Shown here: piece after piece, positions 17,304 to 25,179 of the stretch
Layout of the letters: each line of letters starts with the position of its first letter
Position numbering within the stretch: position 1 is the first letter of the stretch
Assembly: GCA_019638775.1 (NCBI GenBank)
Contig: JAHBTD010000002.1
Coordinates: 558,001 to 622,000 of the forward strand
Length of the DNA: 64,000 bases
Direction: 5' to 3'
Source of the DNA: Fimbriimonadaceae bacterium
GTDB taxonomy: Bacteria > Armatimonadota > Fimbriimonadia > Fimbriimonadales > Fimbriimonadaceae
The notes under the pieces: generated by a model
The model's input: only the letters and a program-made list of their open reading frames with translations
Database searches by the model: none
Told to the model about the DNA's origin: nothing
Program-made: the position numbers and the translations under genes

Positions 17304-18668
17304 GTGAACCGTAATCAGAAAAGGGAATCCAAAATCCAAAGTCGCAAATCCAAAATGCAACCCGAAATCCTCTATCCCCGCCGTAAAACCCGGACCGTGA
17401 AGGTCGGGGAGGTTTTCATGGGCGGCGGGCACCCGATCCTCGTGCAGTCCATGATCACCGAAGAGACCCGCAACGTCGATTCCTGCGTCGAGCAGATCAT
17501 CGGGTTGCACCAGGCAGGTTGTGAGCTGGTGCGCGTCACCACGCCGACCCTCGGCGAAGCGCAGTGTTTGGAGGAGATCAAGGCCAAGCTGAAGGAGCGG
17601 TACCGCGACGTACCCCTGACCGCCGACGTGCATCACCAGGGCTCGGCGATCGCGGTGGAAGCGGCGAAGTATGTGGAGGAGATCCGCGTCAATCCCGGCC
17701 TGTTCGTGTTCAAGCGGCACGGCACCCGCGCCCAGCAGACGGGCGCCGGGGAAGAGATCGACCTGCGGGGAAGTGGGGAAGACAAGACGGTCGATGAGCT
17801 CCGCAATGAGCTTGCCTACGACCCGAGTGAATGGGCGGAGGAGCTTGCGGCGGTCGAAGAGAGCTTTGTCCCGGTCATCGAGGCTTGCAAGAAGTACGGC
17901 CGTGCCATGCGCGTAGGCACCAACCACGGTTCGCTTTCCGAGCGGATGCTGGTGACTTATGGCGACACACCGGCAGGGATGGTGGAGAGCGCGATCGAAT
18001 ACTGCCGCATCTGCCGAAAGCACGGCTATGAGAACGTAAATATCAGCGTGAAGGCCAGCCGCGTGCAGATCATGGTCGCCGCAAACCGGCTGCTCGCCCA
18101 ACGCCTCGACGAAGAGGGAATGGACTACCCGATCCACCTGGGTGTGACCGAAGCCGGAGACGGCGAGTACGCCCGCATCAAGTCCACTGCGGGCATCGCG
18201 ACTCTCTTGATGGAGGGGATCGGCGACACCATCCGCGTTTCCCTTGCCGAAGACCCGATCCACGAAATTCCGGTTTGCTACGACATCCTGCAGTCGCTCG
18301 GCCTGCGCAAGACCAAAGTCGAATACATCGCCTGCCCCAGCTGCGGACGCACCAAATTCAACCTCCCGACCGTGCTGCATGAGGTCCGTGAAGCCACCAA
18401 GCACCTGGTCGGGCTGGACATCGCGGTGATGGGTTGTATCGTGAACGGTCCTGGCGAGATGGCGGATGCGGATTATGGCTACGTCGGCGCAGCGGGTGGC
18501 AAGATCACTCTGTACCGAAAGAAGCAGATCGTGAAGAACGGCATTCCGCAGGAAGACGGCGTTCACGAGCTGATCGAACTGCTGAAGGCAGATGGGATGT
18601 GGTCGGAACCACCCGAAGGCTCGGGCTCGGTCAAGCGGGAGCTGACCGGCCTGCGCGTTATTGAATGA
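17304..18668 (+). CDS. ispG: 4-hydroxy-3-methylbut-2-enyl-diphosphate synthase (flavodoxin)
   Basis: IspG/GcpE converts methylerythritol cyclodiphosphate to HMBPP in the non-mevalonate isoprenoid pathway. Clear blocks are [11 protein letters not shown] near the N-terminus, [34 protein letters not shown], and the 4Fe-4S site [13 protein letters not shown] with [20 protein letters not shown]. Start is uncertain: GTG 17304 has GGGGGAG about 11 bases upstream and gives 454 aa; ATG 17355 gives the family-like [12 protein letters not shown] but has no ribosome site, because a heptamer repeat abuts it. If GTG is used, the repeat encodes the first 17 residues. Confidence 0.95.
   Translation: MNRNQKRESKIQSRKSKMQPEILYPRRKTRTVKVGEVFMGGGHPILVQSMITEETRNVDSCVEQIIGLHQAGCELVRVTTPTLGEAQCLEEIKAKLKERYRDVPLTADVHHQGSAIAVEAAKYVEEIRVNPGLFVFKRHGTRAQQTGAGEEIDLRGSGEDKTVDELRNELAYDPSEWAEELAAVEESFVPVIEACKKYGRAMRVGTNHGSLSERMLVTYGDTPAGMVESAIEYCRICRKHGYENVNISVKASRVQIMVAANRLLAQRLDEEGMDYPIHLGVTEAGDGEYARIKSTAGIATLLMEGIGDTIRVSLAEDPIHEIPVCYDILQSLGLRKTKVEYIACPSCGRTKFNLPTVLHEVREATKHLVGLDIAVMGCIVNGPGEMADADYGYVGAAGGKITLYRKKQIVKNGIPQEDGVHELIELLKADGMWSEPPEGSGSVKRELTGLRVIE
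17327..17354. repeat. heptamer array (ATCCAAA)n before ispG ATG
   Basis: ATCCAAA occurs at 17327-17333, 17334-17340 and 17348-17354, with GTCGCAA between the second and third. The last unit ends at the base before ATG 17355. The same heptamer occurs inside leuS and after gdhA. Confidence 0.75.
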
Positions 18669-18695
18669 TTGAGCAACTGGACGTTGGGCGGTGAG

Positions 18696-19376
18696 ATGAC
18701 TGATAGCGCTCTTGTCAAGGCCAAACTTCCAGAGATCGTCGAGCGCATCGAAGACAGAAAAGCGCGACAGACCGGCGCCCTGCGCTCCATCATGCGCGAA
18801 GTCCTGGAGGAAGTGAAGCAAGAGTCGGGAAGGGAGGTGCTTGAGCTCGCCAACGCTCTCCAACGCGTTGAGGGATATCGCTATCGTCTCATCTCGAACG
18901 AGCTCGTTGCTCGGCACAAGGCTGCATTCGCCTTGCTAAATCAGGTCGAGCTGGAAAGGCTGGGCGAGGGTCTTGCCTCTTGGTGGGACGTCGATGTTTT
19001 TGCCTGCGAGCTTACAGGCCCCGCGTGGCTGAAAGGCCAGATTTCCGATCAGACTGTGGAAGCTTGGGCCCGCTTGCAGGATGTCTGGTGGCGAAGAACT
19101 TCGCTTGTCAGCACCATCAAGCTGAGCCGCGCGACTGCGAAGCATCCCGAATTCATCGAAAAGACGATTTATATCTGTGAGCTACATGTGGATGATCGAG
19201 AAGATACGATCATCAAGGCTCTTTCATGGGCCTTGCGAGAATTGGCCAAAAAGAATCCTGCGGTCGTTCAAGACTTTACTGAGAAACACAATACTCGGTT
19301 AGCCGCCAGGGTCAAACGAGAAGTCAGTAATAAGCTAACCACAGGGGTGAAGAACCCTCGAAACCAGGTTAAGTAG
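18696..19376 (+). CDS. AlkD-like DNA alkylation repair protein
   Basis: A helical protein of about 226 aa that fits the HEAT-repeat AlkD/AlkC-type DNA glycosylase family. Visible are GLASWWDVDVFACELTGPAWL (the W-D-x-x-D region) and W-W-R-R-T-S-L-V-S-T, the conserved W-x-R-R helix, followed by further helical repeats. Such enzymes excise positively charged alkylated bases. ATG 18696 is chosen over TTG 18669 because GGCGGTGAG precedes it. It follows ispG by 27 bases and precedes radC by 60, so a repair-linked transcript is possible. Confidence 0.7.
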   Translation: MTDSALVKAKLPEIVERIEDRKARQTGALRSIMREVLEEVKQESGREVLELANALQRVEGYRYRLISNELVARHKAAFALLNQVELERLGEGLASWWDVDVFACELTGPAWLKGQISDQTVEAWARLQDVWWRRTSLVSTIKLSRATAKHPEFIEKTIYICELHVDDREDTIIKALSWALRELAKKNPAVVQDFTEKHNTRLAARVKREVSNKLTTGVKNPRNQVK

Positions 19377-19436
19377 TCGTTTGATCTGTCAATGTGCTTA
19401 CATTCGACGATCACACTGCAATAAACTATCCCCCAA

Positions 19437-20090
19437 ATGGAAACTGCCTATTCGCGGGTTCAACGGTCGGGGATCTCTGCCGGGACCGTCGTTGATCTCC
19501 TCACCCTGGCCTTCGCACAACGACCTGAACAGCTGCCCGCGATGGAGAAGGTCGCGCTTGAGGTGTTGCCAGGGATCGGCAAAGCACAAAGGCTGGGCGA
19601 ACTGAGTGTCGCCGAGCTTCAAAACTATGCTTCTGCTGATCCTTATGAAGCCACACGCATGGCGGCTTTAATTGAGATTGGCAGAAGGTCGGCAGTGGCG
19701 GGGAAGGGTGATCCTGCGACGGTCGACGATGCCGAGGATGTCTACGAACAGCTCAAGTATCTGGAACGCGAGAAGAAAGAACACTTTGTGGTCGTGATGC
19801 TGGACTCGCAGAACATAGTCCTGCGAACAGCGACGGTGCACATTGGGACTCTTACGATGTCGGTAGTTGGGCCGAGGGAAGTCTTTCGAGAAGCAATTCG
19901 AGAAGGCGCCAGCAGCATTATCGTGGCGCACAATCACCCGAGCGGCGACCCAACACCCAGCCCGGAAGACATCGCAATAACCAAAGAGTTGGTCGAGATT
20001 GGAGCGCGGCTGGATATCCCGGTGCATGACCATATCATCATCGGCTATCGAGATCATCGGAGTCTGCGAAAGGTGGGTTTGATGAAGTGA
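19437..20090 (+). CDS. radC: RadC-family JAB-domain protein
   Basis: A 217-aa RadC protein of normal length. The N-terminal half carries a helix-hairpin-helix (LPGIGKAQRLGELSVAEL); the C-terminal half is the JAB/MPN metalloprotease-like domain with HFVVVMLDSQN, the zinc signature AHNHPSGDPTPSPED and VHDHIIIG. The role of RadC in repair is disputed; the metal ligands here are intact. A terminator follows at 20106. Confidence 0.92.
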   Translation: METAYSRVQRSGISAGTVVDLLTLAFAQRPEQLPAMEKVALEVLPGIGKAQRLGELSVAELQNYASADPYEATRMAALIEIGRRSAVAGKGDPATVDDAEDVYEQLKYLEREKKEHFVVVMLDSQNIVLRTATVHIGTLTMSVVGPREVFREAIREGASSIIVAHNHPSGDPTPSPEDIAITKELVEIGARLDIPVHDHIIIGYRDHRSLRKVGLMK

Positions 20091-20105
20091 GTTCTCCCTC
20101 CCCAA

Positions 20106-20149
20106 CCCCTCCCTCATCAATCCTTCGGAGTTGGCGAGGGAGGGGCTTT
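20106..20149 (+). terminator. radC terminator
   Basis: CCCCTCCCTC and GAGGGAGGGG form a perfect 10-bp stem, followed by CTTTAT. It lies 15 bases after the radC stop. Confidence 0.7.
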
Positions 20150-20171
20150 ATGGTAGGTAACATCTTGGGAG

Positions 20172-20810
20172 ATGAACCAAACTGGCTGGGAAGAGATCCT
20201 TACGAACATTCGCGGTACCGCTCAACGCATGCATGAGGGCAGGGAAGAGGGCTTGAAGGCGTCGCGAGCGCTCATTCAGACCTCCTCAAAGTGCATCCGA
20301 CATATCCACCGTCACCAGTTTGACGAGGCGGAGGCGCTTCTGCTGGAGGCCCGAGCCATCGCCAAACGCGCTCAGGATGCCCTGGCCCCCGCGCCCGAGG
20401 TTTATCACGCCGGGTTTCTACACGATGCTGAAAAAGAGATGGTTGAGGCCGCTGCTGTACTTGCGATTGTCAAGGACGAGCCACTTCCAGGCCCAGCTGA
20501 CCTCAGCGTGATGCCGATGGCCTACCTGAACGGTATGGGAGAGGCCGCGAGCGAATGTCGGCGCTTTGCCCTAGACGAGATGCGGCATGGAAGGTTGGCG
20601 GAGGCGGAGCGCATTCTCGGCTATATGGAAACGATCTACGACGATCTCATCACATTCGACTATCCCGACGCGATGACAGGCGGCCTGCGCCGAACTTGCG
20701 ATGCGCTGAGGGCGGTGATCGAGCGAACGCGGTCGGACCTTACCGCAACGGTCTCACAGCAGGAGTTGATCCGGGAGCTGAAAGCGACGAGAGAGTCGTT
20801 AGGGAAGTAG
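20172..20810 (+). CDS. translin-family protein
   Basis: An all-helical 212-aa protein. REEGLKASRALIQTSSKCIRHIHRHQFDEAEALLLEAR at residues 23-60 is the typical start of the translin fold, and the later GEAASECRRFALDEMRHGRLAEAERILGYMETIYDDL block matches the helical bundle where translins bind nucleic acid. Translins are well known in eukaryotes and archaea and are rare in bacteria. Charged residues needed for nuclease activity of TRAX cannot be confirmed by eye. It is monocistronic between radC's terminator and a palindrome. Confidence 0.75.
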   Translation: MNQTGWEEILTNIRGTAQRMHEGREEGLKASRALIQTSSKCIRHIHRHQFDEAEALLLEARAIAKRAQDALAPAPEVYHAGFLHDAEKEMVEAAAVLAIVKDEPLPGPADLSVMPMAYLNGMGEAASECRRFALDEMRHGRLAEAERILGYMETIYDDLITFDYPDAMTGGLRRTCDALRAVIERTRSDLTATVSQQELIRELKATRESLGK

Positions 20811-20819
20811 GCGCATAGC

Positions 20820-20893
20820 AGTAAGGGTTGTAAGGGGTAAGGATTGTAAGGAGAACAGGATGGAAATCGGGCGGGCGCTTTACAACCCTTACT
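20820..20893. repeat. inverted repeat with GTAAGG units
   Basis: AGTAAGGGTTGTAA (20820-20833) and TTACAACCCTTACT (20880-20893) are perfect 14-bp arms. More GTAAGG units lie inside. It sits between two convergent genes and resembles the element at 24727-24897. It lacks a T-run, so an ordinary terminator role is not clear. Confidence 0.6.
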
Positions 20894-20898
20894 TCTTC

Positions 20899-21828
20899 TC
20901 ATTCAAACGGCAAGTCGCTTGGTGGCTTTGGCCTGTCTGGACGAACTCGGGTCACCGCCTCAACCTTGGCTCCGGCATACGCATCAAAAATACAGACCAA
21001 ATGCACGGCAATCGCGATGATGAAGGCAATAAATGAGATGTGGTTTTTGGCAGGACGGCCGGAAAAGATATAGGCCACGTTGTTCCAACCGAAGGTAAAG
21101 ACAATCGCCCAGGCTAAAAGAATAAGTCCAACGTAAATGGCCCCACGCTGCACGCGCCCGCTTACGAAGTGACCAAGGCCAGGGACGAACACCGAAAGAA
21201 ACATGGCTGCCTTTGGGCTTGCAGAACCTTCCTCTTTTTCCATCTTGGCGATGAATCCGGACGACACCAACTCGCCCTGAGTGCGGTTGAAAACGAGGTT
21301 CGCATGCTTTCGATCAAGCCCGATATTCTTGGGGTCAAGCTCCAGAGCCCGCTTGTATAGCTTCATCGCTTCGTCGATGTTGCGGTTTGCCGCCTCTTCA
21401 TCTCCCAGAGCCTCTAAAACCGGTGCAGAAGTTGGAGCGAGCGAAGCCGCCTTGCGTAGAAGCTCGACAGCCTCCTTGCGATCATTGCGCATCGAGGCGA
21501 CTCGGGCTTGACGAATGAGGTTTTCAGCTTCGGCGATAGTGTCTTTGGAGGGTGGTTCGGCGTTCTCTGCCGCATCAACCGCAGCCATCACAGGGGAAAC
21601 CTCTTCGGTATCGTCCTCAATCGGCAAATCGCCAAAAGCAGCTTTGACCTTCTCATTGTCGCTCACCGATTTCGGCAGGTAAGTGGCTTTGCCGATGGCT
21701 CGCTTTAGCCGAGCATCAAGCGCCTCGTTCAGGCCGGAAAGGGTGAGCGGATCCTTCGTCCGTTTGATGGTGTCGACCAGCTTCTTGAGCTCGGTCCAAA
21801 ACTGCTGCTCGTTGAATTCGACTTGCAT
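20899..21828 (-). CDS. TPR protein with C-terminal membrane hairpin
   Basis: A 309-aa protein. Residues 105-180 form TPR units (AENLIRQARVASMRNDRKEAVELLRKAASLAPTS and the following EALGDEEAANRNIDEAMKLYKRALELDP). Two or three membrane helices follow (KAAMFLSVFVPGLGHF, YVGLILLAWAIVFTFGW, ISFIAFIIAIAVHLVCIF), resembling the TM2-like module with GLGHFVSG. It lies 10 bases after rsfS and ends the minus-strand ribosome-assembly cluster. Partner unknown. Confidence 0.75.
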   Translation of the reverse strand: MQVEFNEQQFWTELKKLVDTIKRTKDPLTLSGLNEALDARLKRAIGKATYLPKSVSDNEKVKAAFGDLPIEDDTEEVSPVMAAVDAAENAEPPSKDTIAEAENLIRQARVASMRNDRKEAVELLRKAASLAPTSAPVLEALGDEEAANRNIDEAMKLYKRALELDPKNIGLDRKHANLVFNRTQGELVSSGFIAKMEKEEGSASPKAAMFLSVFVPGLGHFVSGRVQRGAIYVGLILLAWAIVFTFGWNNVAYIFSGRPAKNHISFIAFIIAIAVHLVCIFDAYAGAKVEAVTRVRPDRPKPPSDLPFE

Positions 21829-21838
21829 ATCGCCCGAT

Positions 21839-22180
21839 TTAGAGAAGGTCGGGATTCGGGTGCATAGACTTCCACAGCGTTTCGAGATCGTAAAACTGCC
21901 GTTGCTCGTCGCGCATTACGTGCAGCCAGACATCGCCATAATCGTGCAGAACCCAGCTCGTCGTCTCACCTTCTACACGTAAAGGACGTTCGCCAAGCTC
22001 TCGGAGCTTCTCGGCAACACGATCGGCAATGCTGCTGACGTGTCGATCGGACGTTCCTGTACAAACGACGAAGAAATCGGCCATCGGCGTCTTGGAGCGA
22101 ATGTCGAGAACTTCGACGTCCTCGGCTTTGATGTCGTTGGCAAATTCAACGATCTTGTCTACTTTTTCTTGAGATGTCAT
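21839..22180 (-). CDS. rsfS: ribosomal silencing factor RsfS
   Basis: A 113-aa member of the Iojap/RsfS family, normal length. It binds L14 on the large subunit and blocks subunit joining when nutrients are low. Visible signature: DVEVLDIRSKTPMADFFVVCTGTSDRHV and WVLHDYGDVWLHVM. It follows nadD by 109 bases, the common gene order. Confidence 0.95.
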   Translation of the reverse strand: MTSQEKVDKIVEFANDIKAEDVEVLDIRSKTPMADFFVVCTGTSDRHVSSIADRVAEKLRELGERPLRVEGETTSWVLHDYGDVWLHVMRDEQRQFYDLETLWKSMHPNPDLL

Positions 22181-22289
22181 GCGTGTGTTGGGGTCGTTTG
22201 ATGAAACGGCTTGATTCTTATACCTTGGAATGTGGGTTCAGACTCGCTAACCGGCCCGGTTTTGGAGCCTGTGGCTATCACAGAACGAG

Positions 22290-22886
22290 CTACCGCTTTT
22301 CGATATAGAGCTTGTTCTCCAGGATATATTGGAGCACTTTTGTTGGCAAAGACGAAAGCGATCGCTCCCCTCGAGCGAGATCGGCCCGAATTGCTGAACT
22401 GGAGATATCCATCGGGGGTGCATCGATCCTGTCAATTTTCTCGCGAAGGTTCGGAGTGACGCGCATCATCATACTTTGCCATGTCTCTGGCGGACGAACG
22501 ACAACCCCCAACCTACAGCGTGACGCAATCTTCTGCCAGTCCTTCCAGCTTTCAAATCCTCGAGCCGTATCACCACCCAAGATCAGCCAGTACTCCCCAG
22601 GAATCGCCTGCTGAAGCTCGAACAGCGTGTCAATGGTATAGCTCACGCCTCCACGTGCAATCTCGATGTCCGAGGCCACAATCCCTGGCTCGTTTCCGAT
22701 TGCAAGCTTGACCATCTCTAGCCGCTGTTTTGCTGTTGCAACGGAGCGCAGCTTCTTGAGCGGGTTGCGATGAGCAGGCACAAGGATAAGTTCGTCAAGC
22801 TCCAACTGCTCCTTTGCCGCCTTCGCAAGCTGGATATGGCCCTTGTGAGGAGGGTCGAATGTGCCGCCAAAAATGCCGATTCGCAT
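22290..22886 (-). CDS. nadD: nicotinate-nucleotide adenylyltransferase
   Basis: A 198-aa NadD of normal length, transferring AMP from ATP to nicotinate mononucleotide in NAD synthesis. It has GIFGGTFDPPHKGH (the HxGH nucleotidyltransferase motif) at residues 4-17, LILVPAHRNPLKK, and the C-terminal ISSSAIRADLARG (the S-S-T-x-I/R motif with a serine change). Its start is two bases after the obgE stop. Confidence 0.95.
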   Translation of the reverse strand: MRIGIFGGTFDPPHKGHIQLAKAAKEQLELDELILVPAHRNPLKKLRSVATAKQRLEMVKLAIGNEPGIVASDIEIARGGVSYTIDTLFELQQAIPGEYWLILGGDTARGFESWKDWQKIASRCRLGVVVRPPETWQSMMMRVTPNLREKIDRIDAPPMDISSSAIRADLARGERSLSSLPTKVLQYILENKLYIEKR

Positions 22887-22888
22887 GA

Positions 22889-24157
22889 TTAATAGTCAGT
22901 GAAAGCGAACTCGAATTCGCCGATGTTCACGCTGTCGCCCTCTTCGGCGCCCATGTCGCGGAGCTTGTCGATAATCCCCATCTTCATCAAGCGTCTGTGG
23001 AGATAGCGTACCGATTCGTAGTTGTCGAGGTTGGACATCGCCACCATGCGCGCCACCTTCGTGCCTGTGACTTCAAATCCATCATCGGTCGCCACCACTT
23101 CCCACGTGCCCCAATCCTCGTCTTTCTGTTCAGACTTGACGGTGATGACCAACTCTTCTTCTTGTCGTGTTGCACTCTGCACTAACTCATCCATTCGGTA
23201 GAGAAGGGGCTCCATGCCCTGAGTTGCCGCAGCGGAGATAGGGAAGACCTCGACCCCAATCTCTTCAAACCTCTTCACCAACTTTGCCAACTCCTCTTCG
23301 GGGAAGATGTCGATCTTGCTAAGGGCAACAAGCCGGGGTTTGTTGTAGATGTCTTCCGAGTAGTTTTTGAGCTCAGCCTCGATCTTCTGGAAGTTTTCTA
23401 CCGGATCGGATTCATCCATCGGCCACACTTCAACAAGGTGCAGCAGAGCTGCCGTCCTCTCGACGTGCTTCAAGAACTGGTGCCCCAGGCCCACACCGGC
23501 GCTTGCTCCTTCGATCAATCCCGGCATATCGGCAACGGTAAAGCTGTTCTCGCCATGGAAGACCACGCCAAGGTTTGGCACGATGGTGGTGAAAGGGTAG
23601 TCGGCGATCTTTGGTTTTGCCGCGCTTACTGCGCCGATGAACGTGCTCTTTCCGGCATTCGGCAAGCCGACGATACCGATGTCGGCAAGGAGCTTGAGCT
23701 CAAGCTTGGCGTTAAACCGCTGTTCGGGCTCACCCTTTTCGGCAAAGTTCGGCGCTTGACGGACGCTCGAAACGTAGTGGTTGTTTCCATGTCCACCGCG
23801 CCCTCCCCTAGCCACAAGGGCTTTCTGGCGGTCGAGCCGAAGATCGGCGATCACCTCACCTGTCTCAGCGTTTGTGATGACGGTGCCGACAGGAACACGA
23901 ATCTTGATGTCTTTGCCGTTCTTGCCGCTCTTGTTGCCGAGGGCGTGGGTTCCGTCTTGGGCTTCAATCTTGGCCTGAAAGCTGAAGTCGTAGAGAGTAC
24001 GCTTGCCACGGTCGGCGATGAAGATGACGTCGCCGCCTTTGCCGCCGTCGGCGCCGTTGGGTCCGCCCCGGGGGACGTGCTTCTCCCGATGGAAGCTGAC
24101 CGCTCCCGAGCCACCACGGCCCGAAGCGATCTCTATAAGGGCTTCATCGAGAAACAT
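22889..24157 (-). CDS. obgE: Obg-family GTPase
   Basis: A 422-aa Obg/CgtA GTPase with all three domains: the glycine-rich Obg fold (ASGRGGSGAVSFHREKHVPRGGPNGADGGKGGDV), the G domain (GLPNAGKSTFIG, ADMPGLIEGAS, LSKID) at about 155-325, and the C-terminal OCT domain (FEVTGTKVARMV...YLHRRLMKMGI). It acts in 50S assembly and stress responses. It lies 63 bases after rimM and two bases before nadD in the same transcript. Confidence 0.97.
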   Translation of the reverse strand: MFLDEALIEIASGRGGSGAVSFHREKHVPRGGPNGADGGKGGDVIFIADRGKRTLYDFSFQAKIEAQDGTHALGNKSGKNGKDIKIRVPVGTVITNAETGEVIADLRLDRQKALVARGGRGGHGNNHYVSSVRQAPNFAEKGEPEQRFNAKLELKLLADIGIVGLPNAGKSTFIGAVSAAKPKIADYPFTTIVPNLGVVFHGENSFTVADMPGLIEGASAGVGLGHQFLKHVERTAALLHLVEVWPMDESDPVENFQKIEAELKNYSEDIYNKPRLVALSKIDIFPEEELAKLVKRFEEIGVEVFPISAAATQGMEPLLYRMDELVQSATRQEEELVITVKSEQKDEDWGTWEVVATDDGFEVTGTKVARMVAMSNLDNYESVRYLHRRLMKMGIIDKLRDMGAEEGDSVNIGEFEFAFTDY

Positions 24158-24220
24158 AGGTTCAATTGTACCGGGGAGGAGGTGGACGGCTAAGGGTCGC
24201 TGCGGGACCGCGACGCGCGC

Positions 24221-24700
24221 TCACATCCCCTCAATCAGCTCAACCGTAACCCGTTTTTTCTCAAGGTCAATCTCCTTTACAAACTCCCTTACCATCGGGA
24301 TTTCGTGCTCCCCGACCACCAGAAGGTCGTTTGCCGGATACAAAAGAACCTCAGAGACATTGCCAAGCCGCTCACCTGAGGAAGTAAACACTTCCAGCCC
24401 GATCAGGTCGTCGATCATGAAAGTGTCTTCGTCGAGCTCGGGCCGCTCGTCCTCTGGCGCTTCCAGATACTCCCATTGCAGAGTTTCCGCCTGATTACGG
24501 TCGTTTACTCCCTTGAAGCGGATGATGAGATGTCCCTTGTGCTCGGAGATGTCAAGCATCTCCACCTTTTCGCCATGCAGAAAGAGGGAAGCATCTGGGT
24601 CAAATCGGGCCTCGACAAAGTCCGTGAGCGGCAAAACTTTGACTTGGCCCTTGATGCCAAATGCACCCACAATTTGGCCGACGCGGATTAGGCGGGAGAT
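24221..24700 (-). CDS. rimM: 16S rRNA processing protein RimM (probable ATC start)
   Basis: RimM assists maturation of the 30S head. Family hallmarks are VGAFGIKGQVKV, the PRC-barrel half with DDLIGLEVFTSSGERLG, LLVVGEHEIPMV and VELIEGM. The first standard start is GTG 24670, which would cut off the conserved R-V-G-x-I. Reading upstream in frame gives S-R-L-I-R-V-G-Q-I, preceded by an ATC codon at 24700-24698 that has GAGG six bases upstream. No ATG, GTG or TTG is found in that stretch. I therefore mark ATC as the likely start, giving 159 aa; a sequencing error changing ATG is the alternative. Confidence 0.85.
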   Translation of the reverse strand: MSRLIRVGQIVGAFGIKGQVKVLPLTDFVEARFDPDASLFLHGEKVEMLDISEHKGHLIIRFKGVNDRNQAETLQWEYLEAPEDERPELDEDTFMIDDLIGLEVFTSSGERLGNVSEVLLYPANDLLVVGEHEIPMVREFVKEIDLEKKRVTVELIEGM

Positions 24701-24726
24701 AGCGCACCTCGTTTGGGGGATGTAAG

Positions 24727-24897
24727 GAGTAAGGATTGTAAAGATAGTAAGGCGTAAGGGATGGAAGGAGGCAAAGCCTGAAAAGGACCCGACGAAAAAG
24801 CAAAAAAGGCTGCAAGTTCGGAGGCCCCCAGAATCTGGGTTAGTGCCTCATTTCGGACTTGCAGCCTTACGATCCTTACCCCTTACAATCCTTACTC
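24727..24897. repeat. long inverted repeat enclosing the khpA terminator
   Basis: GAGTAAGGATTGTAA (24727-24741) and TTACAATCCTTACTC (24883-24897) are perfect 15-bp arms. GTAAGG-type heptamers flank the left arm. The arms match those at 20820-20893 closely, suggesting a dispersed family. The interior holds a strong terminator hairpin. Confidence 0.65.
24798..24868 (-). terminator. terminator of the ffh-rpsP-khpA operon
   Basis: AAGGCTGCAAGT (24806-24817) pairs perfectly with ACTTGCAGCCTT (24857-24868), with a smaller GAGGC/GCCTC stem inside. On the minus strand it is followed by TTTTTTGCTTTTT. This splits the cluster into two transcripts, so rimM needs its own promoter. Confidence 0.85.
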
Positions 24898-24906
24898 AGG
24901 CGGAGA

Positions 24907-25158
24907 TTAATTCTCCGTAACGATCTTTACAAACGCCTTCTCTCGCGACTTTGCCGCAACGGCGCTGACCACAAGACGGATCGCCTGGACGACACGTCCG
25001 CTCTTGCCGATAATCTTTCCGACATCTTCGGCGGCGACGCGCACCATAAACGTTCGGGTATTGCCGGAGACTTCTTCGTCGAGCTCCACCTGCTCGGGAT
25101 ATTCGACAACACCCTTAATCACTGATTCAACAAATTCTCGATAGCTCATGATTTCCAT
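24907..25158 (-). CDS. khpA: KH-domain RNA-binding protein KhpA
   Basis: An 83-aa single KH-domain protein of the YlqC/KhpA family. The G-x-x-G loop appears as IGKSGRVVQAIRLVV at about residues 50-65, preceded by VRVAAEDVGKI. KhpA binds RNA, often with KhpB, and affects division and translation. It follows rpsP by 21 bases, the usual arrangement. Confidence 0.92.
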   Translation of the reverse strand: MEIMSYREFVESVIKGVVEYPEQVELDEEVSGNTRTFMVRVAAEDVGKIIGKSGRVVQAIRLVVSAVAAKSREKAFVKIVTEN

Positions 25159-25179
25159 CCTGGATTGTTAGGGAAGAGC

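Noticed and set aside
17220-18917. A 565-aa open frame antisense to ispG
   Set aside because: It is a shadow of GC-rich ispG codons. It has no family resemblance, and ispG has unmistakable motifs.
23438-24193. A 251-aa open frame antisense to obgE
   Set aside because: Shadow of the strongly conserved minus-strand Obg GTPase.
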